64,000 bases of DNA from Bog-473 sp963834405 (GCA_963834405.1 CAWIBX010000007.1:310001-374000), one strand, 5' to 3'; positions 35,410-44,219 are shown, counted from the stretch's first letter. Made by a program: numbers and translations. Notes: generated by a model from the letters alone, not told the origin.

Positions 35410-36201
35410 TCATGAGTGCTTCTGGGGAGGTTGGCGACGAGGCTTGGCGGCATCGGAAGCCGTGTCCTCCGCGGCCGCAGCGGGACGCCGGAGGGACTCT
35501 CCGTGGAGCTCGATGCGATGCACCTTCTCGAGCAGGCGGTCGAGCACCGCGTCGGCGATCGTCGCGTCGCCCAGCGCTTCGTGCCAGTGTTCGACTGGCA
35601 GCTGTGAGGTGACGATGGTCGAGCGCAGCCCGCTGCGGTCCTCGATGACCTCGAGCAGATCGGCTGCCTGGTCCGGGACGAGTGGCCTGAGCAAGAAGTC
35701 ATCGACCACCAAGACGCCGACCCGTGTCCACGCCGCCATCAGGCGGGCCAGGCGCCCGTCGGCGCGGGCGATGGTGATCTCGTCGAACAGACGCGGAGCA
35801 CGCACGTAGAGGGCACTGTGCCCCCGGCGGATCGCCGCGTGCGCCAATGCGCACCCCACGTAGGTCTTGCCGACACCGGTCGGGCCCACGATCACCACTG
35901 ACTGGTGATGCTCGACGTAATGGGCGTCGGCCAACGAGAGGATCTGGGCGCGGTCGAGACCGCGTGGGCGGCGGAAGTCGATGTCTTCGACGGTGGCGGC
36001 GATTTTGAGCTTGGCCGCCTTGAGGTGCCGGGCCATGCGGCGGTTCTCCCGGCTCATGAGCTCCTTGTCGACGAGCAGGCCCAGGCGCTCTTCGAAGCCG
36101 AGCCCCTCGTAGTCGCGATGGCCGCGCTGTTCGGCCAGGCCCTCGGCCATGGCAATCAGGTTGAGAGCGAGCAGGCCTTCGGTGGTGGGTCCGGTGAGCA
36201 T
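35410..36201 (-). CDS. istB: IS21 helper ATPase IstB
   Basis: 263-residue AAA+ ATPase that promotes strand transfer and target choice by IstA. Walker A is VIVGPTGVGKTYVG and Walker B is VGVLVVDDFLL. The DnaC-like core is complete. The start ATG 36201 has AAAGGAG upstream and lies 14 bp after istA, so it is translated from the same mRNA. No frame damage is visible. Confidence 0.95.
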   Translation of the reverse strand: MLTGPTTEGLLALNLIAMAEGLAEQRGHRDYEGLGFEERLGLLVDKELMSRENRRMARHLKAAKLKIAATVEDIDFRRPRGLDRAQILSLADAHYVEHHQSVVIVGPTGVGKTYVGCALAHAAIRRGHSALYVRAPRLFDEITIARADGRLARLMAAWTRVGVLVVDDFLLRPLVPDQAADLLEVIEDRSGLRSTIVTSQLPVEHWHEALGDATIADAVLDRLLEKVHRIELHGESLRRPAAAAEDTASDAAKPRRQPPQKHS

Positions 36202-36215
36202 GGTGGATCTCCTTT

Positions 36216-37757
36216 TCAGCGGTAGTAGGTGCCACCGCGGACGTTGCGGTGATGGGGATGAGCGACGATGGGGCGGACGTCGGGCAGCGGCTGGCGGTCG
36301 AGGTTGTGGGCCAGGATCGACTGCACCGAGCGATAGGAGTAGGCGCCGAGCGCGAGCGCCCGGGCACAGGCCGCCTCACAACGATCGGTGCCGTGACGCG
36401 CCCCGAGGCGGATGATCCCGAGCGCGGCCCGGTAGCCCTGCTCGGGGTGCCGGCGGCGCTCCAAGATGCCCGCCACCAGTGCGGCCGTCGAAGGGCCGGT
36501 CGTCTCTGCCCAGGTCACGATGCGCGACGGGGTCCACTCGGCGTGGCGTCGATGGGCCTCTGGCATGTGGGCGGGGTCGGTGCTGTAGGCGAAGCGCACG
36601 AAGCTGCGCACGTGCGAGGCCACGCGCCGCGACTTGTAGAACACCTCGACGGTGGAGTCGGCGACGCGGGTGTAGACCTCGGAGCGGGCCAGCTGGTAGG
36701 GCACCGAGTAGTAGTGCTTGTCGATCTCCACGTGGTAGTCGATGTTGACCTTGGCCTTCTTCCAGGTGGCGAAGCCGTAGCGCACCGGGGGTAGGGGGCG
36801 AAGGGCGGGATGGTCGAGCGCCAAGAAGAGCTCTTTGCGCGAGCCGTCCATCTTCTTGAACGGCCGGGCGTTGATGGATTCCAGGCAGTGAGCGATCGCG
36901 ACGTTCGCCTGGGCCAGCGAGGTGAAGCGACGGTTGCGCAGCACGGCGATGATCCAGCGCTCGGCCATGAGCACCGCGGCTTCGGCCTTGGCCTTGTCCC
37001 GCGGCTTGTAGGGCCGGGCCGGGACGATGGCCATGGAATAGTGCTCGGCGAACTCCTGGTAGGTGGCGTTGATGTCGGGCTCGTAGCGGCTGGCCCGGGT
37101 GACCGCCGAGCGCAGGTTGTCGGGCACGCAGATCTCGGGGGCGCCGCCGAAGAACTCGAGCGCGTGCACGTTGCCTGCCACCCAGTGGACGAGCTCTTGG
37201 GAGCGCAGCGCCTCGGCGTAGGTGTAGCTCGAGGCACCGAGACATGCCACGAACAGCTCGGCCTCGAAGACACGCGCCCCGGTGTCGGGGTCATAGATCG
37301 GGATGCGCATGCCCGGGAAGTCGACGAACATCTTCTCGCCGGCTCGATGGTGCTGACGCATGACGACGTCGACCTTCTTGCGCCAGGCCAGGTAGAGGTT
37401 GCAGAACTGGCTGTAACCCAGGCCGCCGGGGTGGACCTCGCGGTACTCGAGCCAGAGCAGCTGGAGGGTGACCCCCTTGCGTTTGAGCTCGGTGTGGACG
37501 TGGCCCCAGTCGGGCAGTGGACGGCGCACGCTCGACGGGGCCACCGGCGGGAACAGCATCGCCTCGAGCGCGGCGTCGTCCATGTCGTCTGGCAGCGGCC
37601 AGCTGAGCCCGGCCGCCTTGGCCCGCCCCAGGTGCTCGGAGAGGGTGGCGACCGGGATCCCGGTCGAGGCGCTGACCTGGCGGCGGCTCAGGTGCTCGCC
37701 ATGGGTCAGCCGCAGGATGTCTCGGATCTTGCGCATGGCCGTGCGGGGTCTGGGCAC
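36216..37757 (-). CDS. istA: IS21 transposase IstA
   Basis: 513-residue DDE transposase. The N-terminal helix-turn-helix (EHLSRRQVSASTGIPVATLS) binds the IS ends. The integrase core carries the Asp of FVDFPGMRIP, the Asp of VCVPDNLRSAV-like CVPDNLRSA, and Glu in DKAKAEAAVL. GTG 37757 is chosen because AAGGAGG stands 5 nt upstream; the in-frame TTG at 37772 lies inside that site. The ribosome site is buried in a hairpin (see next entry). It appears intact. Confidence 0.94.
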   Translation of the reverse strand: MPRPRTAMRKIRDILRLTHGEHLSRRQVSASTGIPVATLSEHLGRAKAAGLSWPLPDDMDDAALEAMLFPPVAPSSVRRPLPDWGHVHTELKRKGVTLQLLWLEYREVHPGGLGYSQFCNLYLAWRKKVDVVMRQHHRAGEKMFVDFPGMRIPIYDPDTGARVFEAELFVACLGASSYTYAEALRSQELVHWVAGNVHALEFFGGAPEICVPDNLRSAVTRASRYEPDINATYQEFAEHYSMAIVPARPYKPRDKAKAEAAVLMAERWIIAVLRNRRFTSLAQANVAIAHCLESINARPFKKMDGSRKELFLALDHPALRPLPPVRYGFATWKKAKVNIDYHVEIDKHYYSVPYQLARSEVYTRVADSTVEVFYKSRRVASHVRSFVRFAYSTDPAHMPEAHRRHAEWTPSRIVTWAETTGPSTAALVAGILERRRHPEQGYRAALGIIRLGARHGTDRCEAACARALALGAYSYRSVQSILAHNLDRQPLPDVRPIVAHPHHRNVRGGTYYR

Positions 37758-37762
37758 CCGGT

Positions 37763-37795
37763 CCTCCTTCAAACGGACGTTTTGTCCGAAGGAGG
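37763..37795 (-). promoter_or_regulatory. istA: Hairpin that sequesters the istA ribosome-binding site
   Basis: On the transcript, CCTCCTTC (37795-37788) pairs perfectly with GAAGGAGG (37770-37763), and inner CGGAC/GTCCG strengthens the stem. GAAGGAGG contains the istA Shine-Dalgarno. Transcripts entering from outside would fold this stem and hide the site, whereas a transcript starting inside it would not. Known insertion sequences use such folds to limit transposase made from outside promoters. Confidence 0.65.
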
Positions 37796-37843
37796 GTGGG
37801 CCTACCTCACCTCACGCCAGCCCTATTGCAGCCTCCTTGTAGG

Positions 37844-37887
37844 TGTACGGATTCGATCGGAATCGGTGTACGGAAACGATCGGAATC
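37844..37887. repeat. Two 21-bp IS21 terminal direct repeats
   Basis: TGTACGGATTCGATCGGAATC (copy 1, without its last base in 20-letter form TGTACGGATTCGATCGGAAT) at 37844-37864 and TGTACGGAAACGATCGGAAT at 37867-37887 differ at only two positions. They sit outside istA at 23-bp spacing, as expected for IstA-binding repeats at an IS21 end. Confidence 0.8.
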
Positions 37888-38048
37888 CGCACCATCGCCA
37901 CAGAGGACCCTTTTGTGAACGCGCCGACCCTCCCATGACACCCCCAGCCAGGCGTCTCGGATATTGGCCAACCACCACGGCCTTAAGCCAGAACTTGTGA
38001 TCCACCCGCCACCCATCAGCAGGTTCATATCGCTGGTACAGACGGGCT

Positions 38049-38330
38049 TCAGATTGGCGAGTCGTCTTGTTTGACCTCGCCGATCGTCGCCGCGGGGTCC
38101 CGCTCGTGGATCTTCTTGATCGCCTCTTGCGCCGCTTCGTATGCGGCGCCGCCCACAAGGCCCCGGACGGCGTTGTCCTTGAGATAGAAGACAATCTGGA
38201 CGATCTGTTCTTCGCCGCCCGCCCGTTTCTCCATGGGTCCCTCCCACATGACTTCGAGGCCCTCCTCCTGGAAGATCCGAGCGAACATGCTGGCTCGACT
38301 CGCCGGGATGTCCATCCTCACTTTGGTCAT
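38049..38330 (-). CDS. Small soluble protein of unknown function
   Basis: 93 residues, no signal or membrane segment: a well-folded looking sequence (TKVRMDIPASRASMFARIFQ, GEEQIVQIVFYLKDNAVRGL, AAQEAIKKIHERDP). The family is not recognised; the alternating pattern fits an alpha-beta domain. ATG 38330 begins the conserved-looking part; an in-frame start at 38369 adds a low-quality leader. It sits alone beside the IS21 end. Confidence 0.6.
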   Translation of the reverse strand: MTKVRMDIPASRASMFARIFQEEGLEVMWEGPMEKRAGGEEQIVQIVFYLKDNAVRGLVGGAAYEAAQEAIKKIHERDPAATIGEVKQDDSPI

Positions 38331-38563
38331 GTTGGTGCCGCCATCGCCACGCCTCGCGCTACCCGCCACCGGTCAAGTGGTGGAACTCCTGCCGCTCCCA
38401 CTTGGCGGCCGGCGCCCACCTCCCTGAGACGGTTACGGCCGTACAGGCCGAATGCTGACAGTGCCTACAGGACTGAAATAGAGCCGATCGGGCTGAACAT
38501 GCACAACGCAGTAACAACACTTGGCCACGGCGTCTGGCCGGGCAGCGCTCCCCGCCGAGTGAG

Positions 38564-38926
38564 CTACTCCCCCACCTCCATCTCGGGGTAGGCGTTGAGG
38601 AGCAGTTCGACAGCCGCCAGGTAGGTCCGGTCCGCGGGAGTCAGCGCGGTGCCCTCTCCTCCCTCGTCGCGCATGAGCGGTGCCCCCTCCTCGTCCAGCT
38701 CGTCGGTCACCTCAGGCGCGTAGGCCGCGACGAAGGCGGGGACCAGGTCGAACCAGTCCTCCCAGTCCTCGGCCACCGCGGCCGGGGTGATGGAGCCTTC
38801 CAGCAGCGCGCTGGAGTAATAGCGCAGGCGCTTGACCACCTCGGGACGGAGTTCGTCGTCCTCGCCGAGGTAGTCGAGGAGTCGCTCGTCGATGGAGTCG
38901 AGGTAGGCGACGAGGAACTCGTTCAC
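38564..38926 (-). CDS. Small acidic protein of unknown function
   Basis: 120 residues, strongly acidic and helical (MNEFLVAYLDSIDERLLDYL, VVKRLRYYSSALLEG, AVAEDWEDWFDLVPAFVAAY). No signal peptide or membrane helix. Not recognised. Codon third positions are G/C-rich and the sequence is coherent, so it is likely a real gene. The neighbours are surface proteins on the same strand. Confidence 0.65.
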   Translation of the reverse strand: MNEFLVAYLDSIDERLLDYLGEDDELRPEVVKRLRYYSSALLEGSITPAAVAEDWEDWFDLVPAFVAAYAPEVTDELDEEGAPLMRDEGGEGTALTPADRTYLAAVELLLNAYPEMEVGE

Positions 38927-39078
38927 GGGTCCATTGTGGCCGCCGCCAGTTCGGATCGGTGCCGTCGGTCATGCCGTGGAAGACGTCGGAATGGTTTGGG
39001 TTGGCGGTCGGTGGCGTTCCGGTGCCTCGTGCTGTCGCCCGCCATATTCCGCTTTGTTTCTGAGGCGGCGGTCGATAC

Positions 39079-41331
39079 TCAGCCGTTTACGAAGCCGTTG
39101 GTGACCGTGACGGAGCCGCCATCGGGATTGGTGACCGTGACATTGCCCGTGGCCCCGTTGCCGCCACTGCCGGTCACTCTGACGATGACGATGTTCGAGT
39201 TGATCCAGGTGTTGACGCTCACTGTGCCCAGTGATCCATTCGTCGGTACCGTCTCACCGTTGGCGAAGTTCGTCCCGATGATGGCGAAGTTCCCCGTGCC
39301 GTTGTGACCCGGATTGATCTGGTTGGTCGCTGTCGGGAACGTGATCGTTGGAGCGCTAATGCTACCGACGTTGAACGCATTGCTATTGACGGTCGTCGTA
39401 GACAACGCACTATCAGTTCCCGTGAGCACGTATCCCGTATCCGTCTTGTTGATGCCACATCCGCTGAATGTGGCGACACCGTAGCTGACGGTGGCGGTCG
39501 GTGACGTGCTGCCATTGCACGTCAGCACTGCGCCAGATGTACCTGTCCCGCTCTTGATCGAAAGTGACACCGTGCCCGTGCCAGCGGTGACGAGATTGCC
39601 CGATGCGTCATAGAGGCCGACCTGGAATGTCGAAAGGTCGCCATTGGCCGCCACCGTCGGCTGGCTCACGTACAGCGGGTGGGTGGCGGCGCCGGAGATG
39701 TTGAAGGAAGCGCTGGTAGCTGTACCGGAGAAGCCTCCTGTTGCAGTGGCCTTGAGCGTGTCGTTCAAGATGTCCAGCGTACCCGTCACGTTGCAACCGC
39801 TGAAGGTGGCGACGCCGCTGGCGGTGTTGACTGCGCTGGTGCAGCCAGCCAGGGTTCCGCTCCCTTGAAGGGTCAGGGTGATTGAGGCCGAAGCCGAGGT
39901 AACGGTGTTTCCTCCCGCGTCCTCGATAGCGACCTTGGGCTGTGTCGGGAAGGAACCTCCAGAGCTTGTCGCCCCAGAAGGTTGCTGTACGAATCCGATC
40001 TGGGTCGCCGACCCGACGCTGATGGTCCCCGAGCCGCTGATGATCTGAAGACCGTCGGCCACGTCGACTGCCATCAACGTGTACGTTCCCGCCGTGTTGA
40101 TCTTGCAGCCACCAAAGCTCGCCGCTCCCGACGTCGCCCCCAGCGGGTTCGTGGTGCAGGAGAGCAACGCACCCTGGTTCGACGAGTTGATGGCGATCAA
40201 TGTGATGCTGTTGGTGTCGTTGGTGACGGTATTGCCGCCGGAGTCCTCGATGGTGACGGTGGGCTGGGTGCTCAGCGCGCTCCCGCCAGTGCCGTTGCCG
40301 GGCGGAGTAGTAAAGACCAACTGGCTCGGCGCTCCGTAGACGTTGAATGTGTTACTCGTCGCGGTCAGGCCCGAGGTGGCACCGACCGCCACGATGGTGT
40401 GGTTGCCCGTGGTCTGGCCTGACGGAATGGTGATGCTGGTGACGCTGGCCGAGCCAGTTCCGTTCGTCGTGACCGTATTCGGGCTGGTCGTCAGGAGCGT
40501 GCCCGTGGCGCTGTCGAGGTGGAATGTGACAATCTCGGTGTTGCCGAAGTTCGCAAGCGTCCCGCCCGTAATCGCGCCTCCGCTCGCCGCGGCCAGGCTT
40601 TGACCGCTGCTGATCGAGAAAGTCGGGGCGACCACCGTGACGGCGAGGCGTCCGCTCTCGGCTCCGGTCCAGGCGTCATAAACCGGGGTCACCGTGTACC
40701 ACCAGTTCCCAGGCGTCACGTTGTTCTCGGTGCAGGTCAGTGCGCTGATAGTGCCCGAGCACCCGTTCGTGCCCGCCGTCTTGGTACCACCCGTCGCGGC
40801 GTTGTAGCGCGCGATCTGGTAGCCGGTAGCCGCCTGGCCGCCATGGACGATGGTGCTCTGCGTCCAGTTGATGGTGACGTTCTCACCGTTGATACCGCCC
40901 AGCGTCGGCGTGTTCCCGCCGTTGAGCGAGTCGGCAATCGCCTCAGCGCCCGTCGTCACAAGGTTCCCAGTCGCCAAAGTCCCGGTACCTCCAGTGCATC
41001 CGGTGAAGGAAACGGGGGAACCCGAGGTTCCTGTGCAGGTCACGGTTTGCATCCCGGCTGAGGACACGACACCAATCGTTTCGCTGCCGCCACGGAACCC
41101 CGTAGTGGAGGCGACGTCGATGGCCTGCGATGCGCCCAGCGTGTGGCCGTTCGACCCCGAGGCGATCGTGGTCGAGGCCGAACTCGCCGAGGTCGTGAGG
41201 TAGGCATAGGCGGCCGTGCCGGAGGAGAGGACGAACGCGCAGACGAACACCACGATGGGGATGCGAAAGCGACCGAACCCGCTGCGGGCGGGACGAGGTC
41301 GACGGGCGCTGATGGCGTGGTTGGCGCGCAT
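39079..41331 (-). CDS. Large surface adhesin with TasA/SipW-type signal and IPT/Ig-like domains
   Basis: 750 residues. The N-terminal helix ends in SSGTAAYAYLTTSAS, the AYA(F/Y/L)T pattern of SipW-dependent (TasA/camelysin) signal peptides also found in two neighbours. A fibronectin-like segment follows (INWTQSTIVHGGQAATGYQI, WWYTVTPVYDAWTG), then three or four Ig-like repeats (LVFTTPPGNGTGGSALSTQP, IEDSGGNTVTNDTNSITL), and a C-terminal IPT/TIG domain with VTNPDGGSVTVTNG. It has no membrane anchor or LPXTG. The upstream stop and this ATG overlap as TGATG (a GTG one codon earlier is possible), implying coupled translation. Likely a matrix or filament-associated adhesin. Confidence 0.82.
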   Translation of the reverse strand: MRANHAISARRPRPARSGFGRFRIPIVVFVCAFVLSSGTAAYAYLTTSASSASTTIASGSNGHTLGASQAIDVASTTGFRGGSETIGVVSSAGMQTVTCTGTSGSPVSFTGCTGGTGTLATGNLVTTGAEAIADSLNGGNTPTLGGINGENVTINWTQSTIVHGGQAATGYQIARYNAATGGTKTAGTNGCSGTISALTCTENNVTPGNWWYTVTPVYDAWTGAESGRLAVTVVAPTFSISSGQSLAAASGGAITGGTLANFGNTEIVTFHLDSATGTLLTTSPNTVTTNGTGSASVTSITIPSGQTTGNHTIVAVGATSGLTATSNTFNVYGAPSQLVFTTPPGNGTGGSALSTQPTVTIEDSGGNTVTNDTNSITLIAINSSNQGALLSCTTNPLGATSGAASFGGCKINTAGTYTLMAVDVADGLQIISGSGTISVGSATQIGFVQQPSGATSSGGSFPTQPKVAIEDAGGNTVTSASASITLTLQGSGTLAGCTSAVNTASGVATFSGCNVTGTLDILNDTLKATATGGFSGTATSASFNISGAATHPLYVSQPTVAANGDLSTFQVGLYDASGNLVTAGTGTVSLSIKSGTGTSGAVLTCNGSTSPTATVSYGVATFSGCGINKTDTGYVLTGTDSALSTTTVNSNAFNVGSISAPTITFPTATNQINPGHNGTGNFAIIGTNFANGETVPTNGSLGTVSVNTWINSNIVIVRVTGSGGNGATGNVTVTNPDGGSVTVTNGFVNG

Positions 41332-41843
41332 CACTTTTGCACCGTGATCGTGACGGGAATGGAGAAGGTCGCTCCTTGGCAGCCAGTCTGCGAGGAGCTG
41401 CCCATGGTGGCGGCACCTGCGAGGTCCACCGAGGTGGTGCCCGATGCGTTGATGGTGTAGGGCAGGTTCGTCGGGGTGTTGAGCGTGATGCCGGTGGTGG
41501 TGCAGGTACCGATCCCGCCCACCGCTGTGATCGTGCCGTAGCTCACGCTCACCAGGCTCACGGCGGAGGTGTTGGGGTTGTTCACGTTCAAGACGACATC
41601 GCCGGTCACACCGGGGGAAAGGGGTGTGCTCGGCGATACCGTGGCCGCCTGCACCGTGACGGCCTGGAGCGTTCCCGCCGTCGCCGACCCTGTGCCTAAG
41701 CCAGTCGAGGTGAAGTAGGCGTACGCGGTCCCGGTGCCAAGCCCGATGATCAGAGTGACCGCCGCCGCGATGACCAGACCGAGTCGGCCGCGGCGGAGTA
41801 CGTGCTCACGCACCGCACGCACCTTCGAGGCGAGGGTCTTCAT
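41331..41843 (-). CDS. TasA/camelysin-like secreted protein 1
   Basis: 170 residues. After a basic start comes LGLVIAAAVTLIIGLG and TGTAYAYFTSTGLGTGSATA, a textbook SipW-dependent-type signal region. The mature part is a single beta-rich domain (LSPGVTGDVVLNVNNPNTS, TCTTTGITLN) resembling TasA/CalY folds and the protein at 43743-44219. TasA proteins polymerise into biofilm fibres in Bacillus; here that is inference. ATG 41843 lies 4 bp after the 582-aa gene, and the 3' end couples to the adhesin. Confidence 0.78.
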   Translation of the reverse strand: MKTLASKVRAVREHVLRRGRLGLVIAAAVTLIIGLGTGTAYAYFTSTGLGTGSATAGTLQAVTVQAATVSPSTPLSPGVTGDVVLNVNNPNTSAVSLVSVSYGTITAVGGIGTCTTTGITLNTPTNLPYTINASGTTSVDLAGAATMGSSSQTGCQGATFSIPVTITVQK

Positions 41844-41847
41844 CGGA

Positions 41848-43596
41848 TCACCCGTTCGCCTTGCAGTTGTTCGTCCCCTTGGCCGTGTTGCTCGTGGCCG
41901 AGGGCACGGTGATCTTCGGGTTGTTACCGCTGAGTGTGCAGGTCCCGCCTGCACTGTTGGAGGTAACGGTTCCGCCGCCGACCGTGTTGGATTCCACCGC
42001 GATGTTGCCACTCACGGTGTTTCCGTACACGGTGACGGTGCCAGCGTTCGATTCGACGATCAGGTTCGTCTTCACGGTGTTGCCGTAGCCGCTACCTCCA
42101 ACGGTCACCGAAGCGGTGTTCGACTCGACGAGGAGGTTGCCGCTGATGGTGTCGCCGGGGCAGGCAGAGGACCCGCCTATGACCACCGGTGCGCCGTTGG
42201 TCTCGTAGGTGAGGTTGGTCTTGAGGGTGAGCGCACAGAAGCTGTCGGTTGCGGACGACGTCGGCTGGTTCTCCACCGAGATGCTGCCTGAAATCTGTAC
42301 GGGGCTCGACGACGTCCCGACGGCGCAGACCGGACCGGCCCCGCTGTCTGTGAGGTTGCCGCTCAGCACCGAGCCGGGTCCGATGGCCACGCCCCCGCCC
42401 GTCGAGGTGATGTTGCCGCTCACCGTGGTCCCCTGGAGCGAGATAGGACCGCCAGAGGAGCTGATGTTGCCTTTCACTGCCCCGCCGGTGGCGGCGAAGG
42501 AGCCGTTAGCCGGGACAGTGACGTTACCGGTGATGGTCCCGCCGTCGAGCCACACGGACTTGCCGCTCGGGACGGTGTAGTTGCCGCTCGTCGTGCCAGT
42601 GAGCGTGACGTTGGCGCTACTCGTCGGCGGGCTCACGCAAGCGGACGAGTACTGGACCACCTGGGTGACGACGTTGGACGCCGGGCTGGCGCTGAAGTCG
42701 CCGTTGCTGCCCGAGCCCGGATAGATGGCCTCGTAGTAGTAGGACCCAGGCGTAGACGGCGAGACCGAGGTGCTCGCGGTGTACCCGCTGACGCTGTTGT
42801 AGGTGATGGTCCCAGAAGCGAAGGCGGTGGCCGAGCAGCTCGACGTTGCCGTCGAGGTGCACGAGTAGAACTTCACCTGGTTGTTCGGAGACGATTCGGT
42901 GGCAAGGGTCGGAGCGTTGGACTCAGAGGCGTCGCCGCTGGGGTTGGCAGGAGTAACCGTTGCCGTCAAGGTCATGGGGTTCCCTGGGTAAGAGGGGTTC
43001 GGTGATGACGCTAGGCTCGTGGTGGTCGAGTCGGTGTACTGGCCCGAAGCCGTGTAGGCCATCGTCATGGTCAGGTTCTCGCAGGTGGTTTGGTTCCCAC
43101 TGTTGGCCATGGCCAAGGTGGCGTCGTACGTCGCCCCGGGCGAGGTGGCCGAGTTCCCCGCCACCTGGACGTAGTGACCTGAGGGGAAGGTCAGCGTCAC
43201 CTGGGGGGGCGATCCGGCCAGCGCCGTGCCGTTGACCTGGAAGGCCGACGAGGCACAGTTCGTTGGGAAGGCGTTCGTGAACTTCACGGTCATGCTGGTG
43301 ACGTAGATGGGGACGCTGAGGGGGTTGTAGAAGTTCAGCGGCAGGGTCGATGGCGGCGCCCCCGGGTTGAGCACCGGCCCGTGACCCACGGCGGGGCCGC
43401 ACACGGAGAAGTTCGCGCCCGTGAGAGGACTGGCCGGGCACGAGTTGGAGGTCAGCTCGAAGCCGCCCTGTGGTGAGGACGCCGAGTGGGGGCCGAGCAC
43501 GAGGGAGGAGAGGCCCATGACGAGGGCGGCGACGACGAGCGCGACGGCGCCGGTGGCCAACACCGACTTCGTCCTCTTGAACCGCTCTGGCTTCAT
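41848..43596 (-). CDS. Secreted protein with Ig-like domain and bactofilin-like beta-helix
   Basis: 582 residues. A signal-anchor helix near residues 12-32 (LATGAVALVVAALVMGLSSL) is followed by a Cys-containing domain (about 45-200), a Big_3-type Ig domain (about 200-325), and from about 335 on a ladder of short repeats (GTITGNVTVPANGS, GAVKGNISSSGG, TTVSGNITSTGG, TVSGNIAVESNTV). Such repeats build right-handed beta-helices as in bactofilins, but bactofilins are cytoplasmic, so an exported version is unusual. The C-terminus has paired Cys. AGGAG precedes the ATG. It is probably a structural surface component. Confidence 0.78.
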   Translation of the reverse strand: MKPERFKRTKSVLATGAVALVVAALVMGLSSLVLGPHSASSPQGGFELTSNSCPASPLTGANFSVCGPAVGHGPVLNPGAPPSTLPLNFYNPLSVPIYVTSMTVKFTNAFPTNCASSAFQVNGTALAGSPPQVTLTFPSGHYVQVAGNSATSPGATYDATLAMANSGNQTTCENLTMTMAYTASGQYTDSTTTSLASSPNPSYPGNPMTLTATVTPANPSGDASESNAPTLATESSPNNQVKFYSCTSTATSSCSATAFASGTITYNSVSGYTASTSVSPSTPGSYYYEAIYPGSGSNGDFSASPASNVVTQVVQYSSACVSPPTSSANVTLTGTTSGNYTVPSGKSVWLDGGTITGNVTVPANGSFAATGGAVKGNISSSGGPISLQGTTVSGNITSTGGGVAIGPGSVLSGNLTDSGAGPVCAVGTSSSPVQISGSISVENQPTSSATDSFCALTLKTNLTYETNGAPVVIGGSSACPGDTISGNLLVESNTASVTVGGSGYGNTVKTNLIVESNAGTVTVYGNTVSGNIAVESNTVGGGTVTSNSAGGTCTLSGNNPKITVPSATSNTAKGTNNCKANG

Positions 43597-43615
43597 CTAC
43601 TCCTCAATCTGATCT

Positions 43616-43631
43616 GGTGGGCAAGCCCACC
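43616..43631. promoter_or_regulatory. Short inverted repeat in the leader of the beta-helix gene
   Basis: GGTGGGC AA GCCCACC, a perfect 7-bp stem with a 2-nt spacer, lies 20 bp upstream of the 582-aa gene start. It may be an operator or an RNA stem near the ribosome site. Confidence 0.3.
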
Positions 43632-43686
43632 GAGGGACCTCAGGTGCCGGACCCCTGGAATCCCTCGCTGGCCTCGCCCGGTGGTC

Positions 43687-43719
43687 GGCCGGGCCACGGT
43701 GGGATTCCGTGGCCCGGCC
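43687..43719 (-). terminator. Strong hairpin terminator after the TasA-like gene
   Basis: A perfect 13-bp stem, GGCCGGGCCACGG and CCGTGGCCCGGCC, with a 7-nt loop, starting 24 bp after the stop of the gene at 43743-44219. It would separate this gene from the three downstream surface genes, which suggests it is expressed at a different, perhaps higher, level. Confidence 0.7.
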
Positions 43720-43742
43720 TTCCCGACCGAGTTGTGCTGCTG

Positions 43743-44219
43743 CTAGTTGCTGCTGACCGTCAGGGTCAACGGCTCACCGGCGCAGGCGTTCTGCGCGTAG
43801 GCCTCGTCCGTCCAGAGCAGCGTGCCGGTGCCGTTCAGCGCGTAGCCCGTCTGGCTACCAGGCACGTCGGTGTCCGAGGTGACCGGAGCCATGCTGAACT
43901 GACCAGGGTTGGCCGTCAGGAACGTCTGGCACCCGCTGTTCGAGGACGTGACCGAGGTAAAGCTGATCGTCGTCACGTACTGGGCAGCAGTGTTCGAGTT
44001 GTCAGCCGTGAACGTCACGCTCTCCTCGCCCGCGACGCCGGGCGTGATGGCTCCGGCGATGCTGGCGTGCAGTGTGAGAGTCGACGCTGATCCCGTCGTG
44101 GTGCTGCCGGTTCCGGAACCGGACGTGGTGTAGTAGGCGAAGGCCGCCCCAGCCGCACCCAGGGCAAGCCCTGCGGCGAGGCCGATGGTGGCCACCTTTT
44201 TGTTCATGAATCGCTTCAT
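43743..44219 (-). CDS. TasA/camelysin-like secreted protein 2
   Basis: 158 residues. The signal region NKKVATIGLAAGLALGAAG and AAFAYYTTSGSGTGSTTTGS is SipW-dependent-type. The mature domain (ITPGVAGEESVTFTADNSNT, SSNSGCQTFLTANPG) parallels the protein at 41331-41843. Two Cys may form a disulfide. ATG 44219 has AAGGAG 6 nt upstream, a strong site; an upstream in-frame codon at 44249 is not needed. Own terminator downstream. A candidate main fibre subunit by size and expression signals (inference). Confidence 0.78.
   Translation of the reverse strand: MKRFMNKKVATIGLAAGLALGAAGAAFAYYTTSGSGTGSTTTGSASTLTLHASIAGAITPGVAGEESVTFTADNSNTAAQYVTTISFTSVTSSNSGCQTFLTANPGQFSMAPVTSDTDVPGSQTGYALNGTGTLLWTDEAYAQNACAGEPLTLTVSSN

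Larger units (their letters stand above)
35270..37890 (-). mobile_element. IS21-family insertion sequence (istA-istB), boundaries approximate
   Basis: A two-gene IS21 element with intact istA and istB in the standard order and spacing. The right end carries two 21-bp direct repeats (37844-37887), the multiple terminal repeats that bind IstA. The left end lies past istB, probably between 35,270 and 35,400, where GTGGGTCAAC-like and CGATCGG sequences occur. No target duplication could be identified by eye, so the outer limits are estimates. Confidence 0.8.

Noticed and set aside
35197..35415. Plus-strand gene ending at the istB 3' end
   Set aside because: Third positions look coding, but the frame probably runs into the IS terminus, has no ribosome site and shows no known family.
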